Shown: positions 1 through 10,400 of the stretch, one piece after another
Position numbering within the stretch: position 1 is the stretch's first letter
Layout of the letters: every line of letters begins with the position of its first letter
Assembly (NCBI GenBank): GCA_016788045.1
Contig: JAEUTG010000050.1
Span: forward strand, 1 to 64,000
From: Bacteroidales bacterium
GTDB lineage: Bacteria; Bacteroidota; Bacteroidia; Bacteroidales; Lentimicrobiaceae
Length of the DNA stretch: 64,000 bases
Direction of reading: 5' to 3'
The notes under the pieces: generated by a model
What the model was told of the DNA's origin: nothing
The model's input: only the letters and a program-made list of their open reading frames with translations
Database searches by the model: none
Program-made: the position numbers and the translations under genes

Positions 1-100
1 AACAACCACAAATACTTCCTTTTTTTTTTGTTTTTTTTTGGTTTTTGTGTGGGGGGGGGTTTGCGGCCCCCCCCCCCCCCCCCCCCCCCCCCTACTCTAT
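1..100. other. Low-complexity contig edge (T, G and C runs)
   Basis: The first 100 bases are almost free of normal sequence: T runs at about 20-46 broken by single G, nine G at 51-59, and 26 C at 67-92. Nothing codes here. This looks like a collapsed or erroneous contig end, or a homopolymer error, rather than biology, although a genuine homopolymer tract cannot be excluded from sequence alone. Confidence 0.7.
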
Positions 101-111
101 ATCCAACTGCT

Positions 112-149
112 TGTCATTCTGACCGTAACAAAGTGAAGCGAAGAATCTC
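112..149. repeat. Short dispersed intergenic repeat (REP-like)
   Basis: This stretch starts TGTCATTCTGACCG and ends GAAGCGAAGAATCTC. From memory, near-identical sequences (GTCATTCTGA...GTGAAGCGAAGAATCTC) occur as many intergenic copies in Bacteroidota genomes. Only one copy is seen in this window, so its repeat nature rests on recalled knowledge. It lies just inside the homopolymer edge, which fits an assembly break near a repeat. Confidence 0.5.
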
Positions 150-279
150 ATAAGCAATTCCAAAGTTTACCGGACAATACTGATTCCGAATAAAAAAATG
201 ATCTTTATTGCAGATGCCCGGATACCCGCAATTAACCGGCAGAAGCGACCCTAAGAGACCCGGAAAGACCGGAAAGATC

Positions 280-1671
280 CTAACGCGCCATCATGGCCTC
301 AATCTCAGCAACGGTTTTGGGAATCGGTGTTCCAAGCACCCGGCAACCGGTTTCGGTAACCAGCACATCGTCTTCGATACGGATACCACCAAAGTCTTTG
401 TAAGTTTCAGCCTTGTCGAAATTGATAAAATCAGCACACCTGCCTTCGGCTTTCCAGAGATCGATCAGGGCTGGAATAAAATAGATGCCAGGTTCTACGG
501 TAAGCACAAACCCGGGCTGAAGTTTCCGGCCCAGTCTGAGGAAAGCTGTACCAAACTGTTCAGAGCGAACGGTTTCTTCGTCATAACCTACAAAGTTTTC
601 CCCGACATTCTCCAGGTCATGAACATCCATGCCAAGCATATGTCCCAATCCATGTGGGAAAAACATGGCATGAGCTCCCTGTTTTACGGCTTCTTCAACA
701 TCGCCTTTCATCAGCCCAAGCTCCTTGAGTCCCTCTGTAATTACGCTGGCAGCCAGCAAATGTATCTGACGATAGGGAATTCCCGGTTTGATGGCCTTGA
801 TGGCTTCGGTATTGGCCCTGAGCACAATTTCATAGATCTCCTTCTGCCGGCGACTGAATTTCCCTCCGACAGGGACAGTGCGTGTGATATCGCTGGCATA
901 CAGGGTTTCCACAGATTCACATCCGGTGTCAACGACAAGCATCCTGCCTTCGGTTAGTGTATTGCCATGATAGTGGTTATGCAGGGTTTGCCCATCCATA
1001 CTAAGGATAACCGGAAATGAAACCGGACCTGCCTTGGCCAGGGCAATCCCTTCAACAGTACCTGCAATTTCCTGTTCCACGATCCCCGGATGGGCCATTT
1101 TCATGGCCGTGGTGTGCATTAAGTAAGCCACATCCACCATTTTTTCAATCTCTTTCACCTCTTCCTCCGATTTGATGCAGCGAAGCATCACTATGCCCCT
1201 GATCAAATCAGCGGATGCAGCTGCTTTAAGCTCATTCACCGGTATACCAAGCATGGCAGAAAGCAGTATTTTGGTTTCACCACGGTAGGGTGGCAGAAAA
1301 TGCACCGGACGTCCACCGGCCAATGCCTCTTTTATGTATTGCTCAAAGCCCGACAATGGCTTAGTATGAACAATGCCTGCCAGCCGGCCACGGTCTGCTA
1401 TAGAAGGTTGCGGCCCCATCCAGATAATGTCGTCCATATCCGCATCGTTTCCGAAAAGAATGTCATTCCCGTTGTCCAGATCCATTATACCGGCCAGGTC
1501 GGGCTGGTTGATCCCGAAAAAATAGCTGAAGGTGCTGTCCTGCCTGAAATGATAAGTGTTGGCAGGATAATTGAAAGCGGCTTCGGTATTGCCGGGAAAC
1601 AGTATGATTCCGCCTTTTAATTCATTGCGGAGTGCATTACGGCGATGGGAATAGGTTTCGGGTTTAAACAT
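280..1671 (-). CDS. Xaa-Pro aminopeptidase, M24B family (463 aa)
   Basis: A cytoplasmic metallo-aminopeptidase of the M24B (aminopeptidase P) family, which removes an N-terminal residue preceding proline. An N-terminal creatinase-like domain covers about residues 1-160 and the pita-bread catalytic domain about 175-463. All five dinuclear-metal ligands are recognisable: D248 in VVDTG, D261 in ASDITRT, H344 in HGLGHMLG, E393 in TVEPGIY and E433 in RIEDD. There is no signal peptide. It starts at the ATG after a good TAnnTTTG box at 1732-1739. A second family member lies upstream at 2263-3558, separated by about 590 bases of non-coding DNA, so the two are probably separately transcribed paralogues. 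The family call is secure; the exact dipeptide preference is not known. Confidence 0.93.
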   Translation of the reverse strand: MFKPETYSHRRNALRNELKGGIILFPGNTEAAFNYPANTYHFRQDSTFSYFFGINQPDLAGIMDLDNGNDILFGNDADMDDIIWMGPQPSIADRGRLAGIVHTKPLSGFEQYIKEALAGGRPVHFLPPYRGETKILLSAMLGIPVNELKAAASADLIRGIVMLRCIKSEEEVKEIEKMVDVAYLMHTTAMKMAHPGIVEQEIAGTVEGIALAKAGPVSFPVILSMDGQTLHNHYHGNTLTEGRMLVVDTGCESVETLYASDITRTVPVGGKFSRRQKEIYEIVLRANTEAIKAIKPGIPYRQIHLLAASVITEGLKELGLMKGDVEEAVKQGAHAMFFPHGLGHMLGMDVHDLENVGENFVGYDEETVRSEQFGTAFLRLGRKLQPGFVLTVEPGIYFIPALIDLWKAEGRCADFINFDKAETYKDFGGIRIEDDVLVTETGCRVLGTPIPKTVAEIEAMMAR

Positions 1672-2262
1672 GTTCGTTGAATTTTTGATTTTGGTTTTTT
1701 ATTCTGCAGGGAGATTGCTGTCGTGTCCCTACAAAAATAGCATATTTGTTTCTCTCCGGAACAAACTGTCCTGTATAATGATGAAATCCGGCCATAATGG
1801 AATGAACGTGCACATTAAAGCTCTTTGCACCGGACTTCCGGGAAGAATATTAAAATTCGCATGAAACACCGGAAAAAACATTGCAGTGAATTGCTGATTG
1901 TCAATTCCACGGGTAAAGGGAAAGTCCTTTTGAATAAACGAAATCACGAAAAACACATGAATCCGGTTCTTGCTAAAGTCCGGCTCTCTGCAGATTTTCA
2001 TAAGTATGATTGATATAAGCAGGAGGAAAATTTCAGCTTATCTATCTGCAATATCAAAGAATTAACCTGTTATGAGAGTAAGTCGCCAGAATGATGGCAA
2101 TAAGTAATCTTGAGACTACCTCCTTTGTTGCCAAAACAAACAAGCAGGCAATTCTGATAGCATTCCAAAACAAATAAGACCCTGACAATTTCGCCGGATT
2201 AAACCGTACAAGAGGCTCAGAATGTCATCATCGCCTTTGTTCTCAACAGCAAACAGGTCCAA
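1672..2262. other. Non-coding gap between the two peptidase genes
   Basis: About 590 bases with only short, low-quality ORFs on both strands (the longest is 90 codons and looks random). It contains the promoter box of the downstream peptidase at its left end. I see no tRNA, terminator hairpin or repeat in the remainder. It may be the relic of a lost gene. Confidence 0.5.
1732..1765 (-). promoter_or_regulatory. Promoter of the M24B peptidase at 280-1671
   Basis: Read on the minus strand this is TTTG (1765-1762), 22 bases, then TATTTTTG (1739-1732), an exact match to the Bacteroidota -7 box TAnnTTTG with a -33 element. The expected transcript start is about 50 bases before the ATG. Confidence 0.55.
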
Positions 2263-3558
2263 TTAATTTCTAGCCATCAGGGCTTCAATTTCATCCGGTT
2301 CAACAGGAATGTGAACCATTAGATCCAGGGGCTCATCATCGACCACAATATCATTTTCAAGCCGGATACCGAATCCTTCTTCGGGAATGTAGATAGCAGG
2401 TTCACAACTCAGCACCATGCCCTTGGCGAGGGTCAGCTGTTTGTTGCCTACATCGTGTACATCGAGGCCCATGAAGTGAGAGGTCCCATGCATATAATAT
2501 TTGAAGTACAGCGGATTTGCAGGGTCCTGATTTTTAACATCCTCTTCGGTGAACAATCCAAGACCGATCAGTTCTTTTTCAACTATTTTACACACCTCAG
2601 CATGGTACTTGTCGATGGTTGTGCCGGGCACCAGCATCCGGGAGGCTTTGCGCAACACCCTGAGCACAGCTTCATACACCTGACGCTGCCGCGGAGAGAA
2701 TTTTCCGTTTACCGGGATGGTACGGGTACAATCTCCGGCATAATTGGCATATTCAGCCCCGAAATCAATCAGCAACAAATCCCCGTCTTTACACTCCTTA
2801 TCGTTGGTATTGTAATGTAAAATGCAGGTATCTGCGCCAGAGGCAACTATGGGAGGGTAGGCATGACCACTGGCACCATTGCGGATAAATTCATGGGTAA
2901 TCTCAGCTTCCACCTCGTATTCCAGGACACCCGGTTTCACAAATCCCAGCACCCTGCTGAAAGCCTTTCCTGTGATATCACAGGCTTTGATCATTTGTTC
3001 GATTTCCTCATCTTCCTTGATCAGCCTAAGGCTGGTAATCAGGGGAGCAAGCCTTTCAAAACCATGAAGGGGATAGTCATTCCTGAGTTTCTGCATGAAG
3101 CGGAGTTCCTGCGACGGCACATCTGTAGTAAACCTGGGATTCTCATTCTGATTCAGGTAAACAACGCTGGCCCTGGCCATCAGTTCACGCAGCACCCCTT
3201 CAAATTCATCGAGCCACTTAACAGACTTTACTCCGGAAATCCGGCTTACCTCGTCAAGAGTATATTTTCTACCATACCAGGTGACCATCGCATCGGTAGT
3301 CTTAACAGTAAAAACGATCTCGCGCATAGCCTCAACCGGGTGGTTCGGGAACATGGTCAGGATGCACTTTTCCTGGTCAAGGCCGGTCAGGTAGAACATA
3401 TCGCTGCTCTGCCTGAACGGGAAACACTGATCCCCGTTTCGGGGCATTTCGTCGTTCGACAATACAACTGCCAGCGCATTGGGCTTTAACTTTTTCTCAA
3501 GTTTATGGCGGTTGCGGATAAAAAGGCCGGAAGAAACAGGCTGGTATCGCATAAGCAA
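2263..3558 (-). CDS. Xaa-Pro aminopeptidase / aminopeptidase P, M24B family (431 aa)
   Basis: A second aminopeptidase P-type enzyme. The N-terminal AMP_N-like domain (about 1-150) contains FPFRQSSDMFYLTGL, typical of bacterial PepP, followed by the catalytic domain. Metal ligands are D265 in LLLIDFGAE, D276 in AGDCTRT, H361 in HGTSHFMGLD, E386 in SCEPAIY and E401 in IRLEND. It resembles classical PepP more closely than the neighbouring paralogue does. There is no signal peptide, so it should act on cytoplasmic proline peptides. The ATG two codons inside (MRYQPV) is a plausible alternative start. It is divergent from the sdhCAB operon across a 172-base intergenic region. Confidence 0.93.
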   Translation of the reverse strand: MLMRYQPVSSGLFIRNRHKLEKKLKPNALAVVLSNDEMPRNGDQCFPFRQSSDMFYLTGLDQEKCILTMFPNHPVEAMREIVFTVKTTDAMVTWYGRKYTLDEVSRISGVKSVKWLDEFEGVLRELMARASVVYLNQNENPRFTTDVPSQELRFMQKLRNDYPLHGFERLAPLITSLRLIKEDEEIEQMIKACDITGKAFSRVLGFVKPGVLEYEVEAEITHEFIRNGASGHAYPPIVASGADTCILHYNTNDKECKDGDLLLIDFGAEYANYAGDCTRTIPVNGKFSPRQRQVYEAVLRVLRKASRMLVPGTTIDKYHAEVCKIVEKELIGLGLFTEEDVKNQDPANPLYFKYYMHGTSHFMGLDVHDVGNKQLTLAKGMVLSCEPAIYIPEEGFGIRLENDIVVDDEPLDLMVHIPVEPDEIEALMARN

Positions 3559-3730
3559 TTATTTAGATTGATTCTATTTAAGGATTTGGGTTGCAATTGT
3601 AGAGTTAATGGCTAATTTTGTTATCTGACAAAAGCAATTTTGTCGATATGAAAGCCGGGAGTAAAAATAGTATTAATCCTTTGCCGCAGTGTTAATTTCA
3701 AGTATTTTTTCACAATAACCTTCAATTCTT

Positions 3731-4396
3731 ATGGCATTCAAGTACTCATCCGTTACCAAAAAGGTGGTCATGGCGCTGGCGGGGTTGTTCCTCATCACCT
3801 TCCTGATCGTTCACCTGAGTATAAATTTATTGCTGCTGTTCGACGATTCGCGAGAATTGTTTAATCTGGCAGCGCATTTTATGGCGACCAATCCGGTAAT
3901 TCAGGTGTTTCAGATCGTTTTGTTCGGTGGTTTCATCCTCCACATACTGGTCGGGCTGATTCTTCAGATTCAGAACTGGATGGCCAGGCCGACACGCTAT
4001 AAAGTTGAAGGGTATTCACACACTTCATTCTTTTCCAAATTCATGATTCACACCGGTGGAGTAATCCTGGCATTTCTGGTAATACACCTGATCAACTTCT
4101 TTTTCAAAGCCAAGTTTGGTGAAATGCCGGAGGTAATGATTAACGGAGAGCTCTACGAAGACATGGGTATCCTGGTCATCGAAAAATTCAGGGAACTGCC
4201 CGTCGTTGTTATGTATGTTGTCTGGCTGCTGTTTCTCGGATTTCACCTTGACCATGCATTTCATTCTGCTTTACAGTCGCTGGGACTTAACCACAGCAAA
4301 TACACGCCTGCTGCATTCGGCATCAGCCGGGCACTGGCAATACTGATTGCAGGCGGTTTTATTCTGATCCCCGTTGTTATTTTCATTGCACAATAA
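3731..4396 (+). CDS. sdhC: Succinate dehydrogenase/fumarate reductase cytochrome b subunit
   Basis: Membrane anchor of a class B succinate:quinone oxidoreductase, the single-subunit dihaem type with five helices. Hydrophobic segments are visible at about residues 12-36, 56-80, 105-128, 155-178 and 196-220. Histidines inside the helices (for example in FLIVHLS, FILHILVG, LVIHLINF and FLGFHLDH) are candidate haem b ligands. It is the first gene of sdhC-sdhA-sdhB, 27 bases ahead of the flavoprotein. In Bacteroidota this enzyme can work as fumarate reductase in anaerobic or microaerobic life as well as in the TCA cycle. Direction cannot be read from sequence. Confidence 0.93.
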   Translation: MAFKYSSVTKKVVMALAGLFLITFLIVHLSINLLLLFDDSRELFNLAAHFMATNPVIQVFQIVLFGGFILHILVGLILQIQNWMARPTRYKVEGYSHTSFFSKFMIHTGGVILAFLVIHLINFFFKAKFGEMPEVMINGELYEDMGILVIEKFRELPVVVMYVVWLLFLGFHLDHAFHSALQSLGLNHSKYTPAAFGISRALAILIAGGFILIPVVIFIAQ

Positions 4397-4423
4397 ATTA
4401 CTGAAATTCAAAGATTCATCAAG

Positions 4424-6364
4424 ATGGCTGAATTAAACTCCAGGATACCCAAAGGCCCGCTGGCCGATAAATGGACCGAATATAAAGCACACACCAACCT
4501 GGTAAACCCTGCCAATAAGCGGCGGCTCGAAATCATTGTAGTCGGCACAGGACTGGCCGGAGCTTCTGCTGCTGCCAGCCTGGCAGAACTGGGTTTTAAA
4601 GTGAAGAATTATTGTTATCAGGATAGCCCGCGCCGTGCTCACAGCATCGCAGCCCAGGGTGGAATCAACGCTGCCAAGAATTATCAGAATGATGGCGACA
4701 GCGTGTACCGTTTGTTTTACGATACCATAAAAGGTGGTGATTACCGTGCCCGTGAAGCCAATGTTTATCGTCTGGCTGAGGTGAGCAACAACATCATTGA
4801 TCAGTGTGTTGCACAGGGCGTTCCCTTTGCCCGTGAATACGGCGGACTGCTCGACAACCGTTCCTTTGGCGGGGCTCAGGTATCACGAACCTTCTATGCC
4901 CGCGGACAAACCGGACAGCAGCTACTGCTTGGCGCCTACAGCGCGTTGAGCCGGCAGATTAAAAAAGGCAATGTTGAGATGTTTACCCGTCACGAAATGC
5001 TCGATGTAGTGCTGGTTGAAGGTCGTGCCCGCGGAATTGTGGTCCGCAATCTGGTTACCGGTTCCATCGAACGCCACGCAGCCCATGCAGTGGTGCTGGC
5101 GACCGGCGGTTATGGCAACGTTTTTTTCCTCTCAACCAATGCCATGGGATCCAATGCAACCGCTGTATGGAAAGCTCACAAACGTGGTGCTTTCTTCGGA
5201 AATCCCTGCTTCACACAGATTCATCCCACCTGTATTCCGGTCCATGGCGACTTTCAGTCGAAACTCACCCTCATGAGCGAGAGTCTCCGCAACGACGGAC
5301 GCATCTGGGTACCGAAAAAGAAGGAAGATGCTGAAAAAATCAGGCATGGAAAGCTGCTGCCTACCCAGATCGCTGAAGAAGACCGCGACTATTATCTCGA
5401 ACGCCGCTATCCCGCCTTTGGCAACCTGGTGCCGCGCGATGTAGCTTCCCGTGCTGCCAAAGAACGCTGTGATGCAGGCTTCGGCGTCGGAGAAACAGGA
5501 CTGGCTGTTTATCTCGACTTCAGTGACGCCATCAACCGTCTCGGGAAAAGCACCATTGAAGCCCGCTATGGCAATCTTTTCCAGATGTATGAAAAAATCG
5601 TGGATGAAAATCCTTATAAAACCCCGATGATGATCTATCCGGCGGTGCACTATACCATGGGTGGCCTTTGGGTTGATTACGAACTGATGACCACAGTCCC
5701 CGGCCTGTTTGCCATCGGCGAAGCCAATTTCAGCGACCATGGAGCCAACAGGCTGGGTGCCTCGGCACTCATGCAGGGGCTGGCCGACGGTTACTTTGTA
5801 CTGCCCTACACCATTCAGAATTACCTGTCCGATCAGATCAGGGTTCCAAAATTCTCTTCCGATCTGCCTGAGTTCGTTAAAACAGAAAATGAAGCCAGAG
5901 AAAGGCTTCAGAAACTGATGAATGTAAAGGGTAAACAGACTGTTGACAGCTTCCACAAACGACTGGGCCTCATTATGTGGAACAACGTAGGGATGGGCAG
6001 GAATGAAGAAGGCCTTAAGAAAGCCATTACTGAAATTGCTGAACTCCGCAAAGAATTCTGGTTGGACGTGAAAATCCCCGGAGAAGCCAATGAAATCAAT
6101 CCCGAACTTGAAAAAGCCGGCCGGGTTGCCGATTTCCTCGAACTGGGTGAATTGATGGCACGGGATGCCCTCAACCGCAACGAATCCTGTGGTGGTCACT
6201 TCCGTGAAGAATTCCAGACTCCTGAAGGCGAAGCACTCAGAAACGACAACGAATACATGTATGCCGCTGCCTGGGAGTTTACCGGAGAAAACAACGAACC
6301 AAAGCTGAACAGAGAAGTGCTCGACTATGAGTTTGTAGAAGTAAAACAGAGGAATTACAAGTAA
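4424..6364 (+). CDS. sdhA: Succinate dehydrogenase/fumarate reductase flavoprotein subunit
   Basis: Catalytic FAD subunit (646 aa) that interconverts succinate and fumarate at the cytoplasmic face of the membrane. The dinucleotide-binding stretch GTGLAGASAAASLAELG starts at about residue 42. HSIAAQGGINAA carries the histidine that binds FAD covalently in this family. GANRLGASALMQGLADGYF is the late FAD-contact motif of the B-type, Bacteroides/Wolinella-like form. The length is typical of that form. It sits in the middle of the operon, 12 bases before the iron-sulfur gene. Long antisense ORFs across this gene are composition shadows. Confidence 0.96.
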   Translation: MAELNSRIPKGPLADKWTEYKAHTNLVNPANKRRLEIIVVGTGLAGASAAASLAELGFKVKNYCYQDSPRRAHSIAAQGGINAAKNYQNDGDSVYRLFYDTIKGGDYRAREANVYRLAEVSNNIIDQCVAQGVPFAREYGGLLDNRSFGGAQVSRTFYARGQTGQQLLLGAYSALSRQIKKGNVEMFTRHEMLDVVLVEGRARGIVVRNLVTGSIERHAAHAVVLATGGYGNVFFLSTNAMGSNATAVWKAHKRGAFFGNPCFTQIHPTCIPVHGDFQSKLTLMSESLRNDGRIWVPKKKEDAEKIRHGKLLPTQIAEEDRDYYLERRYPAFGNLVPRDVASRAAKERCDAGFGVGETGLAVYLDFSDAINRLGKSTIEARYGNLFQMYEKIVDENPYKTPMMIYPAVHYTMGGLWVDYELMTTVPGLFAIGEANFSDHGANRLGASALMQGLADGYFVLPYTIQNYLSDQIRVPKFSSDLPEFVKTENEARERLQKLMNVKGKQTVDSFHKRLGLIMWNNVGMGRNEEGLKKAITEIAELRKEFWLDVKIPGEANEINPELEKAGRVADFLELGELMARDALNRNESCGGHFREEFQTPEGEALRNDNEYMYAAAWEFTGENNEPKLNREVLDYEFVEVKQRNYK

Positions 6365-6376
6365 AAACCGCTGACC

Positions 6377-7153
6377 ATGAATTTAACACTAAAAATATGG
6401 CGTCAGAAAAACGCCACCAGTAAAGGTAAATTTGTCACCTATAAAGTAAGCGACATTTCATCAAACAGTTCATTCCTCGAGATGATGGATGTCCTGAATG
6501 AATCATTGGTACTCAAGGGTGATGATCCGGTGGCTTTCGACCACGACTGCCGCGAAGGGATCTGCGGTGCCTGTAGTATGTATATCAATGGCAGGCCTCA
6601 TGGGCCCGACAAAGCTGTAACCACCTGTCAACTGCATATGCGGAGGTTCAACGACGGAGATACCATCGTAATTGAGCCCTGGAGGGCCAGGCCGTTCCCT
6701 GTTTTAAAAGACCTGATCGTTGACCGCTCTGCCTTCGACAAAATCATACAGGCCGGAGGGTACGTCTCGGTTAACACGGGCGGTGTACCCGATGCCAACG
6801 CCATTCCGATTTCAAAAGTAAACGCCGACCTGTCGATGGATGCAGCTGCCTGCATAGGTTGCGGTGCCTGCGTGGCCGCTTGTAAAAACGCTTCAGCCAT
6901 GCTCTTCGTTTCAGCCAAGGTTTCGCAGTTTGCCTTATTACCTCAGGGCAGAACCGAAGCTGCAGAAAGGGTGCAGGCTATGGTGGCCGAAATGGACAAT
7001 CAGGGCTTTGGCAACTGCACCAATACAGGTGCTTGCGAAGCAGAATGTCCGAAAGAGATTTCTATCAGCAACATCGCCCGAATGAACAGGGAGTTTTTGT
7101 CAGCCAGAATCTGCGCGCCAAAAGTTAAGGAAGGCTCCGGAGGAGGAATCTGA
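6377..7153 (+). CDS. sdhB: Succinate dehydrogenase/fumarate reductase iron-sulfur subunit
   Basis: Electron-transfer subunit (258 aa). The N-terminal plant-type ferredoxin domain has CREGICGACSM plus a distal cysteine in AVTTCQ for a [2Fe-2S] cluster. The C-terminal domain has CIGCGACVAAC and CTNTGACEAECP, the ligands for [4Fe-4S] and [3Fe-4S] clusters. It links the flavin in SdhA to the haems in SdhC. It is the last gene of the operon and is followed by a clear hairpin terminator at 7240-7281. Confidence 0.95.
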   Translation: MNLTLKIWRQKNATSKGKFVTYKVSDISSNSSFLEMMDVLNESLVLKGDDPVAFDHDCREGICGACSMYINGRPHGPDKAVTTCQLHMRRFNDGDTIVIEPWRARPFPVLKDLIVDRSAFDKIIQAGGYVSVNTGGVPDANAIPISKVNADLSMDAAACIGCGACVAACKNASAMLFVSAKVSQFALLPQGRTEAAERVQAMVAEMDNQGFGNCTNTGACEAECPKEISISNIARMNREFLSARICAPKVKEGSGGGI

Positions 7154-7462
7154 GTTAGCCTGTGCCGTCTGTTCTGTAAATCGGTCAACGGCCTATGGCT
7201 GAATCAAAGCTGAGGAAAGAATTTCTGAAATCGTATGTTATGCAGGGATAAGAGTTTGCTTGTCCCTGCATTCAATTTTTATAATGCCGTTTGTTAACGT
7301 GCCTGTCCGGCAACTGTTACCTTTAAAAACAGCTTCCAATGGTGTAATATGCCTGAGCTCCTGAAAACAAGATTCCTGAATCTGTTGCAGGTGAATCCAT
7401 AAACAGAATTTATCCGACCTGAATAAAGCGTTTTTTAGTAGTTTTATAGGGCTCTTATTGCC
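7154..7462. other. Intergenic region after sdhB
   Basis: About 300 bases holding the sdh terminator at 7240-7281 and otherwise no recognisable element. No clean TAnnTTTG box is seen before the next gene; TAGTTTTA just upstream is one base off. Confidence 0.5.
7240..7281 (+). terminator. Hairpin terminator of the sdhCAB operon
   Basis: A 13-bp stem (7240-7252 with 7259-7271, one G-U wobble) with a six-base loop, followed by TCAATTTTTAT. The stem arms begin ATGCAGGGA and end TCCCTGCAT. Confidence 0.8.
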
Positions 7463-7492
7463 ATGTTTCTGAAGCTAACTGAAAACAGATCA

Positions 7493-10400
7493 ATGAACCG
7501 TACAATTTATATCGTGCTGATGTTGGGTTTTTCGTTGGTTGGGTTTTGCCAACAGGCAGCCCGTTCACAAAGAAGCATCAATGGAGAATTGAGGGGATTG
7601 CAGCGCAGTATTCAGCCAGGTCAGCAGTTTCCTGATTTCCCCAGGCTTTCATTGCCCAAAGCCAGCAGGACGATGGCATTGCCCCCCGTAGTGGACAATT
7701 CGGGATATCCATGGCTCAGGAAGGTTTTCCGGCAGGAAGGAGCCAGTTGTGGTCAGGCAGCTTCTGTTGCCTACAATTTTTGCTATGAAATCAACCGCCT
7801 GCGCGGGCTTCCATCCGACACTTCAGCAAACCTGTATCCATCACATTTCACCTGGAATTTTATGAATGGCACCCTGCCATACTACGGTGAAGGGGTTAAC
7901 TATTTCCACACCTTCGACATTCTGTACGATGCCGGATGCCCTACAGAGGATATTTACGGCCCCATTGTTGACGATTCTTACCGCTGGATGGATGGATACG
8001 AGGGGTATTATCAGGCGATGCACAACAGAATTTCAGGAGCCGGTTCAATTTATGTAGCCAACCCTGAGGGCCTGCTGACCCTCAAACACTGGCTGCACAA
8101 CCATCTGAATGGCTCACTTACTGGAGGCGTTGCCAATTATATGGCAGGTTTACCCTATTACGGAAATACCCTGCCAGACGGCACCCCCGAAGCCGGAAAA
8201 ACTGTTCAGATTGAGCTTGAGTCACTGGCTACACATGCATTGACCATCGTCGGCTACAATGATTCAGTCCGTTATGATGTGAATGGTGATGGACAGTTTA
8301 CCAACCACCTCGACATCACCAACGACGGCATTACCGACATGCGTGACTGGGAAATCGGAGCCCTGAAATTTGTGAACTCTTACGGTAACGAATGGGCTGA
8401 TTCCGGATTTTGCTACCTTCTTTACAGAACCCTTGCCCTCAGATACGGGGAAGGAGGAATCTGGAACAATTCAGTTACCGTAGTATATCCCGACACTGCA
8501 TATTCGCCCCTGCTTACAGCTAAAATAAAGATGAGTCACAACAAAAGGGGGCGGATCAGAGTTTCTGCCGGCATCAGCACCGATACAGCCCACTATATGC
8601 CGGCTCATACACTTTCCTTCTCACTGTTTAATTATCAGGGTCTGGATTATCCTTTGTCAGGATATAAAACCCCCGATGGCAAGAACCTGGAATTCGGACT
8701 TGATCTCACGCCTTTACTGAGTTATGTTGAGCCAGGGAAAGGTGCAAGAATCATGCTTATTGTTGATGAAGATGATCCGGATTCAAGTGCCGAAGGAAAA
8801 ATTCTGTGGTTTTCGGTGATCCGTTACCACAACGGAGATTCAAGCGAATATCCCTTGACTGGCCCTCCTGTGACCATATCTGACAATGATCAGACCATCG
8901 TGTCAGTCGTGCTGCCCTCTGTATTTGAACCCTTGTCAATCCAGCCCGGTAATCCCCTCGTTATTGAGCCAGGTCAGCCCGGATCGAGACAATTGTTTGG
9001 CACAGGAGGAGTACCACCCCTAAACTGGCAGTTGAGCCCAGTTTATCATGAATCCGAAGGAAATGATACTTATATTGAGGAGCCCGGAATTATACTTACA
9101 CCTTCAGATCCCCATTCCGGATATGCAGCAGTGGCTCTCCCATTTGAATTTCCTTATTTTGGCAACACCTTCGACACGCTGTACATGCATGTGAACGGCT
9201 ACCTGATGTTTGAGCCTCAGGATATGCCCTATTATTATCTGCTGTTTGATGATCTTTACCTGCGGCAGGTGAGTGCTGTGGCTCCCTTTATGAATCATAA
9301 TATGGGAATCAGATCAGCAGGTGATGGGCTTTCGGTTGTAACAACTTCTGATAAGGTAAGCTTCTTCTGGAAGATTTCTGAGGGTGAAAATCTGAGCCAC
9401 ACATCTTTTTCTGCAACAATTTATCCTGACGGAAAAATAAGCTTTCACTATGGACCTGGTGTGACTGTCGGAAGCAAATACCCTGTGATTGGGATAAGCA
9501 ACGGCACGAGGCAAACCAGCTTATTCAGCGAATGGAGCGGTCTGCAAACCCCTGAAGGGCAAATAGTGAACTTTTCACCTTCAAAAATTCCCGATGGGTT
9601 CACAATCAGTGAAGAAGGCTTGCTTGAAGTGCCCGGCACTCCAGGTCTGTTCAGTGGTGAGTTGTTGGTTAAGGTAAGTGATTCCCGAAGGGTGACCGGC
9701 GAAAAGAAACTCCTTGTTACATCAGGTCCGGAAATATTACTTTATCCCCAGAATCCTGCTGCCAAACCTTTCCCGGGAGCAGTAGTGCCCCTCACAGCAG
9801 AAATAAAGAATCATGGAACCGACCGGATTGAAAACCTGACTGTAGGTTTGCATACAGCATCAAACAATTGCAGTGTTGGCGGGCAACCGGTTCTGATTCC
9901 ATTTATCGAACCCGGTCAGTCAGCAATCCTCATTGACTCATTCAGCCTCCTGATCAGTGATACCATCAGGTTTTCCCAGCCTGTGAAAGTGAAACTAAGG
10001 ATGGATGCCGGCACCTCCATGATTGAGAAATTTGAAAGTTTTCAGGTCAATTTGCCATTGCTTGACGTACTTGAACCAACATTTGATGACGGATTGAATT
10101 TTACGGCCGATCCGGGAGAACAGGCTCCGCTCGTTTTTACACTGCTCAATAAGGGCAATGCATCTGCGGGATTTCTGACTGCCTGTATTGCGCTCGATTC
10201 ACCGTATGCTGTGATTGCCGGTCAGCCTGAGGATAGTATCGGAGAACTGAAAGGTTTCGGTTCGCACAGGTTAAGCTTTCCGATGAAACTGAACGAGGCA
10301 GCGCCAAACGGACGCTTCATAGAGGTCAGACTTACAGTATTGAACACCACTGGCATCATTTTCGAAGAGTCTTATAAAATACCCTGCGGTATGCCTGAGA

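Noticed and set aside
208..957. A 249-codon open frame antisense to the first peptidase gene
   Set aside because: The opposite strand has all five M24 metal ligands; this frame has low-complexity, motif-free sequence.
1729..2001. A 90-codon minus-strand frame in the peptidase gap
   Set aside because: No promoter, no recognisable domain, and it overlaps the promoter box of the downstream gene.
2863..3489. A 208-codon open frame antisense to the second peptidase gene
   Set aside because: It is a shadow of a gene with a complete active site on the other strand.
5132..6199. A 355-codon open frame antisense to sdhA
   Set aside because: It lies wholly within a strongly conserved flavoprotein gene and has no signal of its own; it is a shadow caused by codon bias.
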